In this document: piece by piece, positions 44,056 through 53,314 of the stretch
Numbering within the stretch: the stretch's first letter is position 1
Layout: each line of letters opens with the position of its first letter
Assembly: GCF_014204515.1 (NCBI RefSeq)
Contig: NZ_JACHLI010000012.1
Span: 122,874 to 186,873, forward strand
DNA length: 64,000 nucleotides
Reading direction: 5' to 3'
Origin: Pseudomonas nitroreducens
GTDB taxonomy: Bacteria; Pseudomonadota; Gammaproteobacteria; Pseudomonadales; Pseudomonadaceae
Program-made: the position numbers and the translations under genes
The notes under the pieces: model-generated
The model's input: the letters and a program-made list of their open reading frames with translations, nothing else
Databases searched by the model: none
Told to the model about the DNA's origin: nothing

Positions 44056-44254
44056 CTACTTTGGCAAACGACGGATGGCCGCCCCACCCAAAGTAGGCAA
44101 AGGTCTTGCCCCGGACATCCGGTTTTTCGCTTAGGCGAAAAATACCCTCGTTGAAGCGGAGTTTCAGGGGTTGAGCGGCATGGATGCCGCGAGAGCCGCG
44201 ACGGGCCAGGGATGGCCCATCGCGGCGTGCCCCTGAAACTTCGCTTCAACGAGG
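44056..44254. repeat. Composite palindromic element with at least five stem-loops
   Basis: The sequence folds into a series of inverted repeats. They are: ctactttgg/ccaaagtag (44056-44096); tttttcgc/gcgaaaaa around 44122-44142; an outer 25-bp repeat (44146-44170 against 44230-44254, one mismatch); and, nested inside it, gcggcat/atgccgc and ccgcga...tcgcgg enclosing gggcc/ggccc. No reading frame is convincing. It could be a MITE-like element or a structured RNA. It lies ~210 bp upstream of ldcA; the remaining 44255-44461 shows no clear motif. Confidence 0.7.
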
Positions 44255-44461
44255 CCTCCTGAACGGGGCAGTCGGAGTGCGCTGACATTTATCTGGAAGA
44301 CTTACGAAGAGCCAGAGCCAGAGCGAAGCGCTCGAAGTAAGCGCGCCTGTCACCCACGCGACGTTTTATTACAGCTCTCAGTCGAGCGCATTCCCCTACA
44401 TTCCGTGAGTCCATACTCTGAAAGGGATCGACGCCAGTCGTACGTCATTCAGGGGCTCACA

Positions 44462-46714
44462 ATGTACAAAGATTTGAAATTCCCCATCCTCATCGTCCAT
44501 CGCGATATCAAGGCCGACACGGTGGCCGGTGACCGGGTGAGGGATATTGCGCGGGAGCTGGAGCAGGACGGCTTCAGCATCCTTTCCACCGCCAGTTCCG
44601 CCGAAGGCCGCATCGTCGCGTCGACCCACCACGGGCTGGCCTGCATCCTGGTGGCCGCCGAGGGGGCGGGGGAGAACCAGCGCCTGCTGCAGGACGTGGT
44701 GGAGCTGATCCGCATGGCGCGGGTGCGTGCGCCGCAGTTGCCGATCTTCGCCCTCGGCGAGCAGATGACCATCGAGAACGCGCCGGCCGAGTCCATGGCC
44801 GACCTGCACCAGCTGCGCGGCATTCTTTATCTGTTCGAGGACACCGTGCCGTTCCTGGCGCGGCAGGTCAGCCGTGCCGCGCGCAAGTACCTGGAGGGCC
44901 TGCTGCCGCCGTTCTTCCGCGCGCTGGTGGAGCACACCGCGCAATCCAACTATTCCTGGCACACGCCCGGCCACGGCGGTGGCGTGGCCTATCGCAAGAG
45001 CCCGGTGGGGCAGGCGTTCCACCAGTTCTTCGGCGAGAACACCCTGCGTTCGGACCTTTCCGTCTCCGTACCGGAACTGGGTTCGCTGCTCGACCACACC
45101 GGCCCCCTGGCGGAAGCCGAAGCCCGCGCCGCGCGCAACTTCGGCGCCGACCACACCTACTTCGTGATCAACGGCACCTCCACGGCGAACAAGATCGTCT
45201 GGCACTCCATGGTCTGCCGCGACGACCTGGTGCTGGTGGACCGCAACTGCCACAAGTCGATCCTGCATTCGATCATCATGACCGGCGCCATCCCGCTGTA
45301 CCTGACGCCGGAGCGCAACGAGCTGGGCATCATCGGGCCGATCCCGCTGTCCGAATTCAGCCGCGAATCCATTGCCGCGAAGATCGCGGCCAGCCCGCTC
45401 GCCCGCGGGCGCGAGCCGAAGGTGCGGCTGGCGGTGGTGACCAACTCCACCTACGACGGCCTCTGCTACAACGCGCAGATGATCAAGCAGGCCCTGGGCG
45501 ACAGCGTCGAGGTGCTGCATTTCGACGAAGCCTGGTACGCCTACGCGGCCTTCCATGACTTCTACGACGGGCGCTACGGCATGGGCACCAGCCGCGACGA
45601 CGGCGGTCCGATGGTCTTCGCCACCCATTCCACCCACAAGATGCTGGCGGCCTTCAGCCAGGCCTCGATGATCCACGTGCAGGACGCCGGCGCACGGCGC
45701 TTCGAGCAGGCGCGCTTCAACGAAGCCTTCATGATGCACATCTCCACCTCGCCGCAGTACGGCATCATCGCTTCCCTGGATGTGGCATCGGCGATGATGG
45801 AAGGCCCGGCCGGGCGTTCGCTGATCCAGGAAACCTTCGACGAGGCGCTGAGCTTCCGCCGCGCCCTGGCCAACGTGCAGCAGAGCCTCGCCGAAGACGA
45901 CTGGTGGTTCTGCGTCTGGCAGCCGCCGGGCGTGGAGGGCACCGACGAAGTCAGGACCTGCGACTGGGTACTGGAACCCAACGCCGACTGGCACGGCTTC
46001 GGCGACGCGGTGGAAGACTACGTGCTGCTCGACCCGATCAAGGTCACCCTGGCCACGCCGGGCCTCACCGCCGGCGGGCGCCTGGACTCGCGGGGAATTC
46101 CCGCCGCGGTGGTCAGCCGCTTCCTCTGGGAGCGCGGGCTGGTGGTGGAGAAGACCGGGCTGTACTCCTTCCTCGTGCTGTTCTCCATGGGCGTGACCAA
46201 GGGCAAGTGGAGCACCCTGGTCACCGAGCTGCTGGAGTTCAAGCGCAGCTACGACGCCAATCAGCCGCTGGCGGACGCGCTGCCCAGCGTCGCCCAGGCC
46301 GGTGGCTCGCGCTACGCGGGCATGGGCCTGCGCGACCTGTGCGACGAACTGCACCGCTGCTACCGCGATCACGCCACCGCCAAGGCGATGAAGCGCATGT
46401 ACACGGCACTGCCGGAAATCGCCATGCGCCCGGCCGACGCCTACGCGCAGCTGGTGCGCGGGGAAGTGGAAGCGGTGCCTATCGATCGATTGGAGGGGCG
46501 TATCGCCGCGGTGATGCTGGTGCCATATCCGCCAGGCATCCCGCTGATCATGCCAGGGGAAAGGTTCACCGAATCGACCCGCTCCATACTCGACTACCTG
46601 GCCTTCGCGCAGAGCTTCGAGCACCAGTTCCCCGGCTTCGATTCCGACGTGCATGGCCTGCAGATCCGCGTCATAGACGGGCAGAAACACTACACCGTGG
46701 AATGCTGCAAATGA
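44462..46714 (+). CDS. ldcA: Lysine decarboxylase LdcA
   Basis: PLP-dependent enzyme of the Orn/Lys/Arg decarboxylase class I family, producing cadaverine from lysine. The 750-residue protein has an N-terminal wing/receiver-like domain and the PLP-binding signature ATHSTHKMLAAF with the Lys near residue 391. Sequence is very close to P. aeruginosa LdcA (PA1818) as I remember it, which initiates lysine catabolism under ArgR control. I start at 44462 (MYKDLKFPILIVHRD); the 19 residues upstream are not family-like. A permease resembling LdcB lies beyond an intervening c-di-GMP gene. Confidence 0.93.
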   Translation: MYKDLKFPILIVHRDIKADTVAGDRVRDIARELEQDGFSILSTASSAEGRIVASTHHGLACILVAAEGAGENQRLLQDVVELIRMARVRAPQLPIFALGEQMTIENAPAESMADLHQLRGILYLFEDTVPFLARQVSRAARKYLEGLLPPFFRALVEHTAQSNYSWHTPGHGGGVAYRKSPVGQAFHQFFGENTLRSDLSVSVPELGSLLDHTGPLAEAEARAARNFGADHTYFVINGTSTANKIVWHSMVCRDDLVLVDRNCHKSILHSIIMTGAIPLYLTPERNELGIIGPIPLSEFSRESIAAKIAASPLARGREPKVRLAVVTNSTYDGLCYNAQMIKQALGDSVEVLHFDEAWYAYAAFHDFYDGRYGMGTSRDDGGPMVFATHSTHKMLAAFSQASMIHVQDAGARRFEQARFNEAFMMHISTSPQYGIIASLDVASAMMEGPAGRSLIQETFDEALSFRRALANVQQSLAEDDWWFCVWQPPGVEGTDEVRTCDWVLEPNADWHGFGDAVEDYVLLDPIKVTLATPGLTAGGRLDSRGIPAAVVSRFLWERGLVVEKTGLYSFLVLFSMGVTKGKWSTLVTELLEFKRSYDANQPLADALPSVAQAGGSRYAGMGLRDLCDELHRCYRDHATAKAMKRMYTALPEIAMRPADAYAQLVRGEVEAVPIDRLEGRIAAVMLVPYPPGIPLIMPGERFTESTRSILDYLAFAQSFEHQFPGFDSDVHGLQIRVIDGQKHYTVECCK

Positions 46715-46819
46715 CCGTCCGGCCCCCGGTTTGCGGGGCCGGCCCTGAATTTCCAAAGTGCTACTATCCTTGTGCGGATCGGTAAAGGGAGAAATTGAGG
46801 AAAAAGGGAGGTTTCCCCC

Positions 46820-49006
46820 ATGCGCTGTCCCGTGACGTTGCCGAACGAGAGCGAGCGCCTGAGTGCGCTCGCCGACTACGGATTCGACGATGAAAGCCTG
46901 CTGCCCAGCCTCGATCCGGTGGTGCAGATCGCCGTGCGCATGTTCGGCATGCCGGTTGCGGCGGTGAACATGATCGGCAGTGACCATGTGTTCTTCGCCG
47001 CCGCGGCAGGTGTCGGCGAAGTGGACATGAGTCGCGACGTGTCCTTCTGCGCCCATGCCATCACCCAGGACGAGGTGATGGTGGTGGGCGATGCCAGCCA
47101 GGACGAACGCTTCCACGACAACCCGCTGGTGACCGCGCCCAACGGCGTGCGTTTCTATGCCGGCGTTCCGTTGCTGTCGGTGGAAGGACAGCCGCTGGGC
47201 GCCCTGTGCATCATCGACAGCCAGCCCCATGAAGACTTCACCCGCGACGACTGCGAGCGCCTGCGCGAGCTGGCACGCATGGCGTCCGACCGCCTGGAGC
47301 TGCGGCGCATCGAGGTGGCCTCCTCGCGCACCCGGCCGCTGTTCGAGGAATACGCCGGTACCTCGCCGACCCCGGTGGTCTGGTTCGATTGCTGGGGCGA
47401 GATCGGCGCCTGGAACGAGGCGGCCGCCAACCTGTTCGGCTACGAGCTGATCGAGGGTTGCGGGCAGTCCTTCGAACTGCTGCTGCCCGAACGCGACCGC
47501 GCGACCTTCCATGCGCTGATCAGCGGCGCCAGCGACGCCACTTCGCTGGACGGCATGGCGGTGCCAGGGGAAATCACCGGCGTGCGCAAGAACGGCGTCG
47601 AGCTGTCCCTGGGCCTGACCCTGTTCAGCTGGTCGGAGAAGGGCAAGCTCAAGTTCGAGGCGGTGCTCAAGGACCTCACGGCTCGCCACCAGGAGGAAGA
47701 GGCGCTGCGTCAGCTGGCCAGCGTCGACGTGCTCACCGGGCTGGCCAACCGCGGCCAGTTCTACCGGCGAACCGAGGACGTGCTGGTGCAGTCGCGACCG
47801 GCGGCAGTGCTGATGATCGACCTGGACGGCTTCAAGGACGTCAACGACTCCCTCGGCCACGCGGTGGGCGACGGCATCCTGCGCGAAGTCGCCGCGCGCC
47901 TGGACCGGCTGGCTACCGCCGGCGCCACGGTGGCGCGGATCGGCGGTGACGAGTTCGCCATCCTCGAACCCAACCTGCTCACCCCTGAGCACGCCATGCG
48001 CTTCGCCCAGGCAGTGATCGCCAGCATCGCCGAGCCCATCGTCATCGATGCCCACGAGGTGCGGGTCGCCGCCAGCTGCGGCGTGGCGCTGTCGCCCCTG
48101 CACGCGCAGGAGGCCCTGGAGCTGGTGGGTGATGCCGACCTGGCGTTGTTCAAGGCCAAGATCAGCGGGCGTGGCCACGCTTTCGTGTTCGTCCCGGCCC
48201 TGAAGATGGAGGCGGCGGCGCGGCATCTCTATGGCATGGAGTTGCACCGGGCCGTGGCTAACGGCGAGTTCCTGCTGTTCTACCAGCCACAGGTCAGCCT
48301 GCGCGATGGTTCGCTGCGTGGCGCCGAGGCCTTGATCCGCTGGCAGCATCCGCAGCGCGGCCTGCTGTCGCCGGCGGCCTTCCTGCCTTCTCTGGAGGGC
48401 GGACCGCTGGCAGCGATCGTCGGCGCCTGGATTCTCGACGAGGCCTGTGCCCAGGCGGCCTACTGGCGGCGCAATGGCGCGCCCAACCTGCGCATGGGGG
48501 TGAACCTGTTCGGCGCCCAGTTCCGCATGGGCAACCTGGTCTCGCAGGTACTCGAAGCCCTGGAGCGCCACGGCCTGCCGGCGGAGGCGCTGGAGCTGGA
48601 AATCACCGAGAACATCGTGCTCAACCACGACGACACGGTCCTGAGCACCCTGCAGAGTCTGCGCTCGTATGGGGTCGGCATCGCCTTCGACGACTTCGGC
48701 ACCGGCTACGCGTCCCTCAGCCTGCTCAAGACCTACCCGCTGAGCCGGATCAAGATCGACCGCAGCTTCGTCATCGGCATGCTGGAAACCCAACAGGACC
48801 TATCGGTGATCCGCGCCATCCTCGACATGGCCCGCAGCTTCGACCTGGAGACCATCGCCGAGGGCATCGAATCCAGCGCCCAGCGTGATCGCCTGCGCGC
48901 CGAGCGCTGCACCGAAGGGCAGGGCTACCTGTTCGCCAAACCGATGCCACCGCAGCAGTTCGAGCAGTTCTACGACCTCGGCACGCGCCAGTTCGGCTCC
49001 GCCTGA
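46820..49006 (+). CDS. GAF-PAS-GGDEF-EAL c-di-GMP signalling protein
   Basis: 728-residue cytoplasmic protein with no membrane segment. An N-terminal GAF domain (~20-165, SVSFCAHAI-like DVSFCAHAITQDEVMVV) and a PAS domain (~175-285) precede GGDEF (RIGGDEFAIL near residue 375) and EAL domains (RGAEALIRW near 504, EITEN, DDFGTGYASLS, KIDRSF, EGIES). Both catalytic motifs are intact, so it may make and break c-di-GMP; hydrolysis with GTP-activated GGDEF is equally likely. It starts 105 bp after ldcA with AGGGAGG upstream. It separates ldcA from the ldcB-like permease, unlike P. aeruginosa. Confidence 0.93.
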   Translation: MRCPVTLPNESERLSALADYGFDDESLLPSLDPVVQIAVRMFGMPVAAVNMIGSDHVFFAAAAGVGEVDMSRDVSFCAHAITQDEVMVVGDASQDERFHDNPLVTAPNGVRFYAGVPLLSVEGQPLGALCIIDSQPHEDFTRDDCERLRELARMASDRLELRRIEVASSRTRPLFEEYAGTSPTPVVWFDCWGEIGAWNEAAANLFGYELIEGCGQSFELLLPERDRATFHALISGASDATSLDGMAVPGEITGVRKNGVELSLGLTLFSWSEKGKLKFEAVLKDLTARHQEEEALRQLASVDVLTGLANRGQFYRRTEDVLVQSRPAAVLMIDLDGFKDVNDSLGHAVGDGILREVAARLDRLATAGATVARIGGDEFAILEPNLLTPEHAMRFAQAVIASIAEPIVIDAHEVRVAASCGVALSPLHAQEALELVGDADLALFKAKISGRGHAFVFVPALKMEAAARHLYGMELHRAVANGEFLLFYQPQVSLRDGSLRGAEALIRWQHPQRGLLSPAAFLPSLEGGPLAAIVGAWILDEACAQAAYWRRNGAPNLRMGVNLFGAQFRMGNLVSQVLEALERHGLPAEALELEITENIVLNHDDTVLSTLQSLRSYGVGIAFDDFGTGYASLSLLKTYPLSRIKIDRSFVIGMLETQQDLSVIRAILDMARSFDLETIAEGIESSAQRDRLRAERCTEGQGYLFAKPMPPQQFEQFYDLGTRQFGSA

Positions 49007-49208
49007 AAATGACCTTGCGGCGGCATTTTCTGCGTCGACATTGACCGCGCGGGGCGAAATCGCTCGAAACGAGGGGTTTCGCCCTGCAAATCGGTTTCCT
49101 CCTTCGCCCGCCGCTGTCTACCCTGTAGGACAGATCGTCGCTCTGCACCCTTGGCCGTGGCAGCGCGCAACCAGTCGAAACACGAAGGCGGGCTTCTAAG
49201 GAGCGCAG

Positions 49209-50552
49209 ATGGCGGAAGCGAAGAAGGGCAGCATGGGGTTCTGGAGCTGCACCGCGCTGGTGGTCGGCAACATGGTGGGGTCGGGGGTGTTCCTGCTGCC
49301 GTCGAGCCTGGCGGCTTTCGGTGGTCTGAGCCTGTTCGGCTGGCTGGTATCGAGTACCGGCGCGGTGATCCTGGCCTTCACCTTTGCCCGGCTGGCGCGC
49401 CTCAACCCCGGTGCCGGCGGACCCTACGCCTATACCCGCGACGGCTTCGGCAGCTTCGCCGGCTATCTGTGTGCCTGGACCTACTGGAAGGCCGCGTGGA
49501 TCGGCAACGCCGCCATCGCCGTGACCCTGGTGGGTTACCTGCGGGTGTTCATCCCGGCGCTGGCCGACCCGCTGCTGATGGTGGCCACCGCTATCGGCGC
49601 CATCTGGCTGTGCACCCTGATCAACCTGCGCGGCATCACCGCCTTCGCCCTGGTGCAGAACTGCCTGACCGCGCTCAAGCTGATTCCGCTGCTGCTGGTG
49701 GGCGTCCTCGGCTGGTTCCACTTCAATCCGGACTATCTGACCATTCCGGCGCCCAGCGAACTGCCGAACATGGGCTATGCCCAGGCCATCGCCACCACGG
49801 CGGCGCTGACGCTCTGGTCGTTCATCGGCCTGGAGTCGGCCACCGTGCCGGCGGACGATGTGCGCGACCCGAAGAAGACCATCCCGCGCGCCACGCTGTT
49901 CGGCACCCTGGCGGCCGCCGCGGTGTACATCCTGTCGATCACCGCCGTGCAGGGGCTGATGCCGCCGGAAGTGCTGGCCAAGTCCACTTCGCCCTTCGCC
50001 GATGCCGCGCGCGTCCTGATGGGCGACTGGGGCTACTACCTGGTGGCCGGCGGGGCGGTGATTGCCTGCCTGGGCGCGCTCAACGGCTGGGTCCTGCTGC
50101 AGGGGCAGATCCCGGTGGCGCCGGCCCGTGACGGGCTGTTCCCCGAGTCCCTGGGCAAGCTCAACAAGCGCGGCGCGCCGGCCAATGGCCTGCTGTCATC
50201 GGGGCTGCTGGTCACCGCGCTGGTGATGGTCGATGGCCATGGCGAGCTGGTGGAAGTGTTCAACGTCATCATCCTGCTCGGCACCATGACCGGCGTCGTA
50301 CCCTATGCCTTCTGCACCGCGGCGCTGCTGCAGATGCTGGCGGTGAAGCCGGAGGCCTTCTCGCCGCGCTCGCGGCCGCAGGTGCTGACCATCGGCTGCC
50401 TGGGCTTCCTCTACTCGCTGTGGGCGCTCTACGGCACTGGCCAGCAGGCGATGTTCTGGGGCTTCCTGGTGTTCATGGCGGGCATCCCGATGTACACCTG
50501 GCGCCAGTACCGCAACCGCCTGCAGGGCCTGCCGCTGGCGGCCGGCGACTGA
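49209..50552 (+). CDS. APC-family amino acid/polyamine antiporter (LdcB-like)
   Basis: 447-residue permease with 12 hydrophobic segments. The N-terminal helix contains the substrate motif VGNMVGSGVFLLPSSL of the basic amino acid/polyamine antiporter (AdiC/CadB/PotE-like) branch. It starts at MAEAKKGSMGFW after AAGGAGCGCAG. In P. aeruginosa the orthologous gene (PA1819, ldcB) forms an operon with ldcA and is thought to exchange lysine and cadaverine. Here it is 2.5 kb downstream of ldcA behind the GGDEF-EAL gene, so joint transcription is uncertain. Confidence 0.88.
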   Translation: MAEAKKGSMGFWSCTALVVGNMVGSGVFLLPSSLAAFGGLSLFGWLVSSTGAVILAFTFARLARLNPGAGGPYAYTRDGFGSFAGYLCAWTYWKAAWIGNAAIAVTLVGYLRVFIPALADPLLMVATAIGAIWLCTLINLRGITAFALVQNCLTALKLIPLLLVGVLGWFHFNPDYLTIPAPSELPNMGYAQAIATTAALTLWSFIGLESATVPADDVRDPKKTIPRATLFGTLAAAAVYILSITAVQGLMPPEVLAKSTSPFADAARVLMGDWGYYLVAGGAVIACLGALNGWVLLQGQIPVAPARDGLFPESLGKLNKRGAPANGLLSSGLLVTALVMVDGHGELVEVFNVIILLGTMTGVVPYAFCTAALLQMLAVKPEAFSPRSRPQVLTIGCLGFLYSLWALYGTGQQAMFWGFLVFMAGIPMYTWRQYRNRLQGLPLAAGD

Positions 50553-50785
50553 TCGTCGCGGCGGCGGGCAGCGCCCGATCAAGCGCGGGTGATGCCGCCG
50601 CTAACTGACTGGCGGGCGATGCCGTGGTCTGTGTCACAGACCGCGGATCGACTTTTGGTCCTGCCTTGTTATAGTGGCGCGATATCAAAAATCTGTATCC
50701 AGCACTCATAAGAACTGTTGGCCCGGGCTCCAGCGGCAGCGCGCCGCACCCAGACGAGAAGCAGGGCAATCCCGAGGACATCCCC

Positions 50786-51598
50786 GTGACCGAATACAAA
50801 GCATTCCGCGTCGAACTGGCGGACAAGATCGCCCATGTGCAGATCAATCGTCCGGAAAAACTCAACGCGATGAACGCCGATTTCTGGAAGGAAATCATCG
50901 ATATCTTCCAGTGGGCCGATGAAACGGATGAAGTCCGCGTCGTCGTCCTCAGCGGCGCCGGCAAGCATTTCTCCGCCGGCATCGACCTGGCATTGCTGGC
51001 CCAGGCCGCAACCCTCCTGGGCAAGGACGTCGGCCGCAATGCCCGCGCCCTGCGCAAGACCATCCTGCAATTGCAGGGCTCGTTCAACGCCGTGGACAAC
51101 TGCAGCAAGCCGGTACTGGCGGCGATCCAGGGCTACTGCATCGGCGGCGGCATCGACCTGATTTCCGCCTGCGACATGCGCTACTGCAGCGCGGACGCGC
51201 AGTTCTCCATCAAGGAAATCGACATGGGCATGGCGGCCGACGTCGGCACCCTGCAGCGCCTGCCACGCCTGATCGGCGACGGCATCATGCGCGAGCTGGC
51301 GTACACCGGGCGCAACGTCAACGCCGAGGAAGCCCAGCGCATCGGCCTGGTCAACAGCGTCTACGCCGACCATGCCGCGCTGCAGGATGGCGTGATGGAG
51401 CTGGCCCGGCAGATCGCCGCCAAGTCGCCGATCGCCATCCGCGGCACCAAGGAAATGATCGGCTACGCCCGCGACCACCGGGTCGAGGACGGCCTCGAAT
51501 ATATCGCCACCTGGAACGCCGCCATGCTGCAGTCTGCCGACCTGCAGAACGCCATGATGGCGCACATGAGCAAGAAGACTCCCGAGTTCGCCGATTGA
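50786..51598 (+). CDS. Crotonase-family protein, probable delta3,5-delta2,4-dienoyl-CoA isomerase
   Basis: 270-residue enoyl-CoA hydratase/isomerase-fold protein. The oxyanion-hole segment KHFSAGIDL and the segment ACDMRYCSADAQFSIKEID followed by MGMAADVGTLQRLP closely resemble ECH1-type dienoyl-CoA isomerases. Those place acidic catalytic residues in the same string. It would move double bonds during degradation of odd-positioned unsaturated fatty acids. The start is a GTG at 50786 (gtgACCGAATAC). It precedes fimL by 42 bp on the same strand and may be cotranscribed. Substrate is inferred. Confidence 0.87.
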   Translation: MTEYKAFRVELADKIAHVQINRPEKLNAMNADFWKEIIDIFQWADETDEVRVVVLSGAGKHFSAGIDLALLAQAATLLGKDVGRNARALRKTILQLQGSFNAVDNCSKPVLAAIQGYCIGGGIDLISACDMRYCSADAQFSIKEIDMGMAADVGTLQRLPRLIGDGIMRELAYTGRNVNAEEAQRIGLVNSVYADHAALQDGVMELARQIAAKSPIAIRGTKEMIGYARDHRVEDGLEYIATWNAAMLQSADLQNAMMAHMSKKTPEFAD

Positions 51599-51640
51599 TG
51601 TCCTTCCGATCTTCTTGCGCGCAGGAGGCGCACTAGGCCG

Positions 51641-53314
51641 ATGGTTACTGGAGCCACGTCCCTCAGTCTGGTCCGCGACGAACTGTTCGCCACCATGGAA
51701 GAGGCCGAGCAGAACCTCGAACATTTCATCGCCGAACGCCAGAACGGCAGCCTGCTGCAGCATTCGGTCGAGTGCCTGAGCCAGATTCGCGGCACGCTCA
51801 ACCTGATCGAGCTGGCCGGCGCCGAGCTGCTGGCCCAGGAAGCGCTGTCGCTGGCCACCGACATTCCCGCCGGTGTCAGCGAGGACCGTGACGGCCAACT
51901 GGCGGCGCTGGGCAATGCGCTGTACGTGCTGCGCCGTTACCTGGAAAACCTCGAGGCGCACCGCCAGGAGATTCCCGAGCTGCTGCTGCCGGCGATCAAC
52001 GATGTGCGCCAGGCCGCCGGCCAGCCGGCGCTGCCGGAGAGCTTCTTCTTCAGCGCGCGGCTGGACCTGCCGCGCCCCCTGCGTGCCGTCACTGCACCGC
52101 AGGTGGAAGACCCGGCGCGGGAAATCCGCCGCCTGCGGCAGATGTACCAGGTCGGCCTGCTCGGGCTGATCCGCGAACAGAATCTCTACCCCAGCCTCAA
52201 GCTGATGGGCCGCGCCCTGGGCAAGCTCGACGTGCTCCTGGGCAGCGCCGCGCGCACCCGCCTGTGCTGGGTCGGCGCCGGCGCGCTGGAGGCCCTGGTC
52301 GATGCGCAGATGCTGCCGCGCAAGACGCGCAAGCAGGTATTCTCGCGCCTGGACCGGGAGATCAAGCAACTGATCGGCAACCCGCAGTACGAGGCGCCGC
52401 GCCAGCTGCTCAAGGAGTTGCTGTACCTCACCGCCCTGGCGGACACCAGCGGCGTGCGCGCCAGCGAGTTGCGCCAGGTGTTCGGCCTGGCGCCGCTGCC
52501 CTTCACCGACCATCTGCTCGAAGACGAGTCCCAGCGCCTGTCCGGCCCCGGCCAGTCGGTGATGCGCTCGCTGTCGGTGGCGATCCGCGAAGAACTCACC
52601 GCCGTGAAGGACCAGCTCGATCTGATCGAACGCGGCGTGTCCCAGGCCGATGCCTTCGGCATCCTGCACACCCAGCTGGGCAAGCTGGCCAAGACCCTGG
52701 GCATGGTCGGGCTGAACTCCGCCGCCACCTCGCTGCAGCACCAGCATGGCGTGGTCGCCGGCTGGGTGGCCAAGGGCGAGGCGGACGACCCGGCGTCGCT
52801 CAACGCGCTGGCCGATGCGCTGCTCTATGTCGAGAGCATGGTCGGCAACCTCGAGCGCGGTGAGCGCAGCAGCGCCCGTCCGGTGATGCAGGAGGAGGGC
52901 GACTCCTTCGCCGTGCACCAGCTCGCCGAGGCGCGCATCGTGGTGATCGACGAGGCCCAGGCGGGCCTGGCGCTGGCCAAGCGGGCGATCACCGCCTACC
53001 TGGAATCCAACGGCGACAAGCTGCACCTGGCCAACGTTCCCACCAGCCTGCAGGCGGTACGCGGCGGCCTCTGGTTCCTCGGCCAGGAGCGCGCGGCATT
53101 GCTTGTCGGCGCCTGTGCCGATTACATTCAGGGGCAGATGATCGAGACGAGCCAGATGCCGTCCGAGCAGATGCTGGAAACCCTGGCGGATGCGCTGACC
53201 GGCCTGGAGTACTACCTGGAGGGTGGAGCGATGATGCGGCCTGAAGGCCAACCCGACGTCCTGGACGTCGCCAGCGAGAGCGTCAAGGCCCTGGGCCTGA
53301 CGGTGGCCGCCTGA
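51641..53314 (+). CDS. fimL: Twitching motility/cAMP signalling protein FimL
   Basis: 557-residue cytoplasmic protein resembling the N-terminal Hpt-like part of ChpA but lacking phosphorylatable His. It begins MVTGATSLSLVRDELFATMEEAEQNLEHFIAER. In P. aeruginosa FimL works with FimV and PilG to activate adenylate cyclase CyaB and type IV pilus function. The protein is largely alpha-helical with Leu/Ala-rich repeats. The last base of its TGA is the first base of the nudC ATG, so the two genes are translationally coupled. Confidence 0.92.
   Translation: MVTGATSLSLVRDELFATMEEAEQNLEHFIAERQNGSLLQHSVECLSQIRGTLNLIELAGAELLAQEALSLATDIPAGVSEDRDGQLAALGNALYVLRRYLENLEAHRQEIPELLLPAINDVRQAAGQPALPESFFFSARLDLPRPLRAVTAPQVEDPAREIRRLRQMYQVGLLGLIREQNLYPSLKLMGRALGKLDVLLGSAARTRLCWVGAGALEALVDAQMLPRKTRKQVFSRLDREIKQLIGNPQYEAPRQLLKELLYLTALADTSGVRASELRQVFGLAPLPFTDHLLEDESQRLSGPGQSVMRSLSVAIREELTAVKDQLDLIERGVSQADAFGILHTQLGKLAKTLGMVGLNSAATSLQHQHGVVAGWVAKGEADDPASLNALADALLYVESMVGNLERGERSSARPVMQEEGDSFAVHQLAEARIVVIDEAQAGLALAKRAITAYLESNGDKLHLANVPTSLQAVRGGLWFLGQERAALLVGACADYIQGQMIETSQMPSEQMLETLADALTGLEYYLEGGAMMRPEGQPDVLDVASESVKALGLTVAA

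Noticed and set aside
44396..48793. A 1465-codon open frame on the minus strand opposite ldcA and the GGDEF-EAL gene
   Set aside because: High-GC antisense shadow: composition is Ala/Gly/His/Gln-rich without domain resemblance, and both genes on the plus strand are certain.
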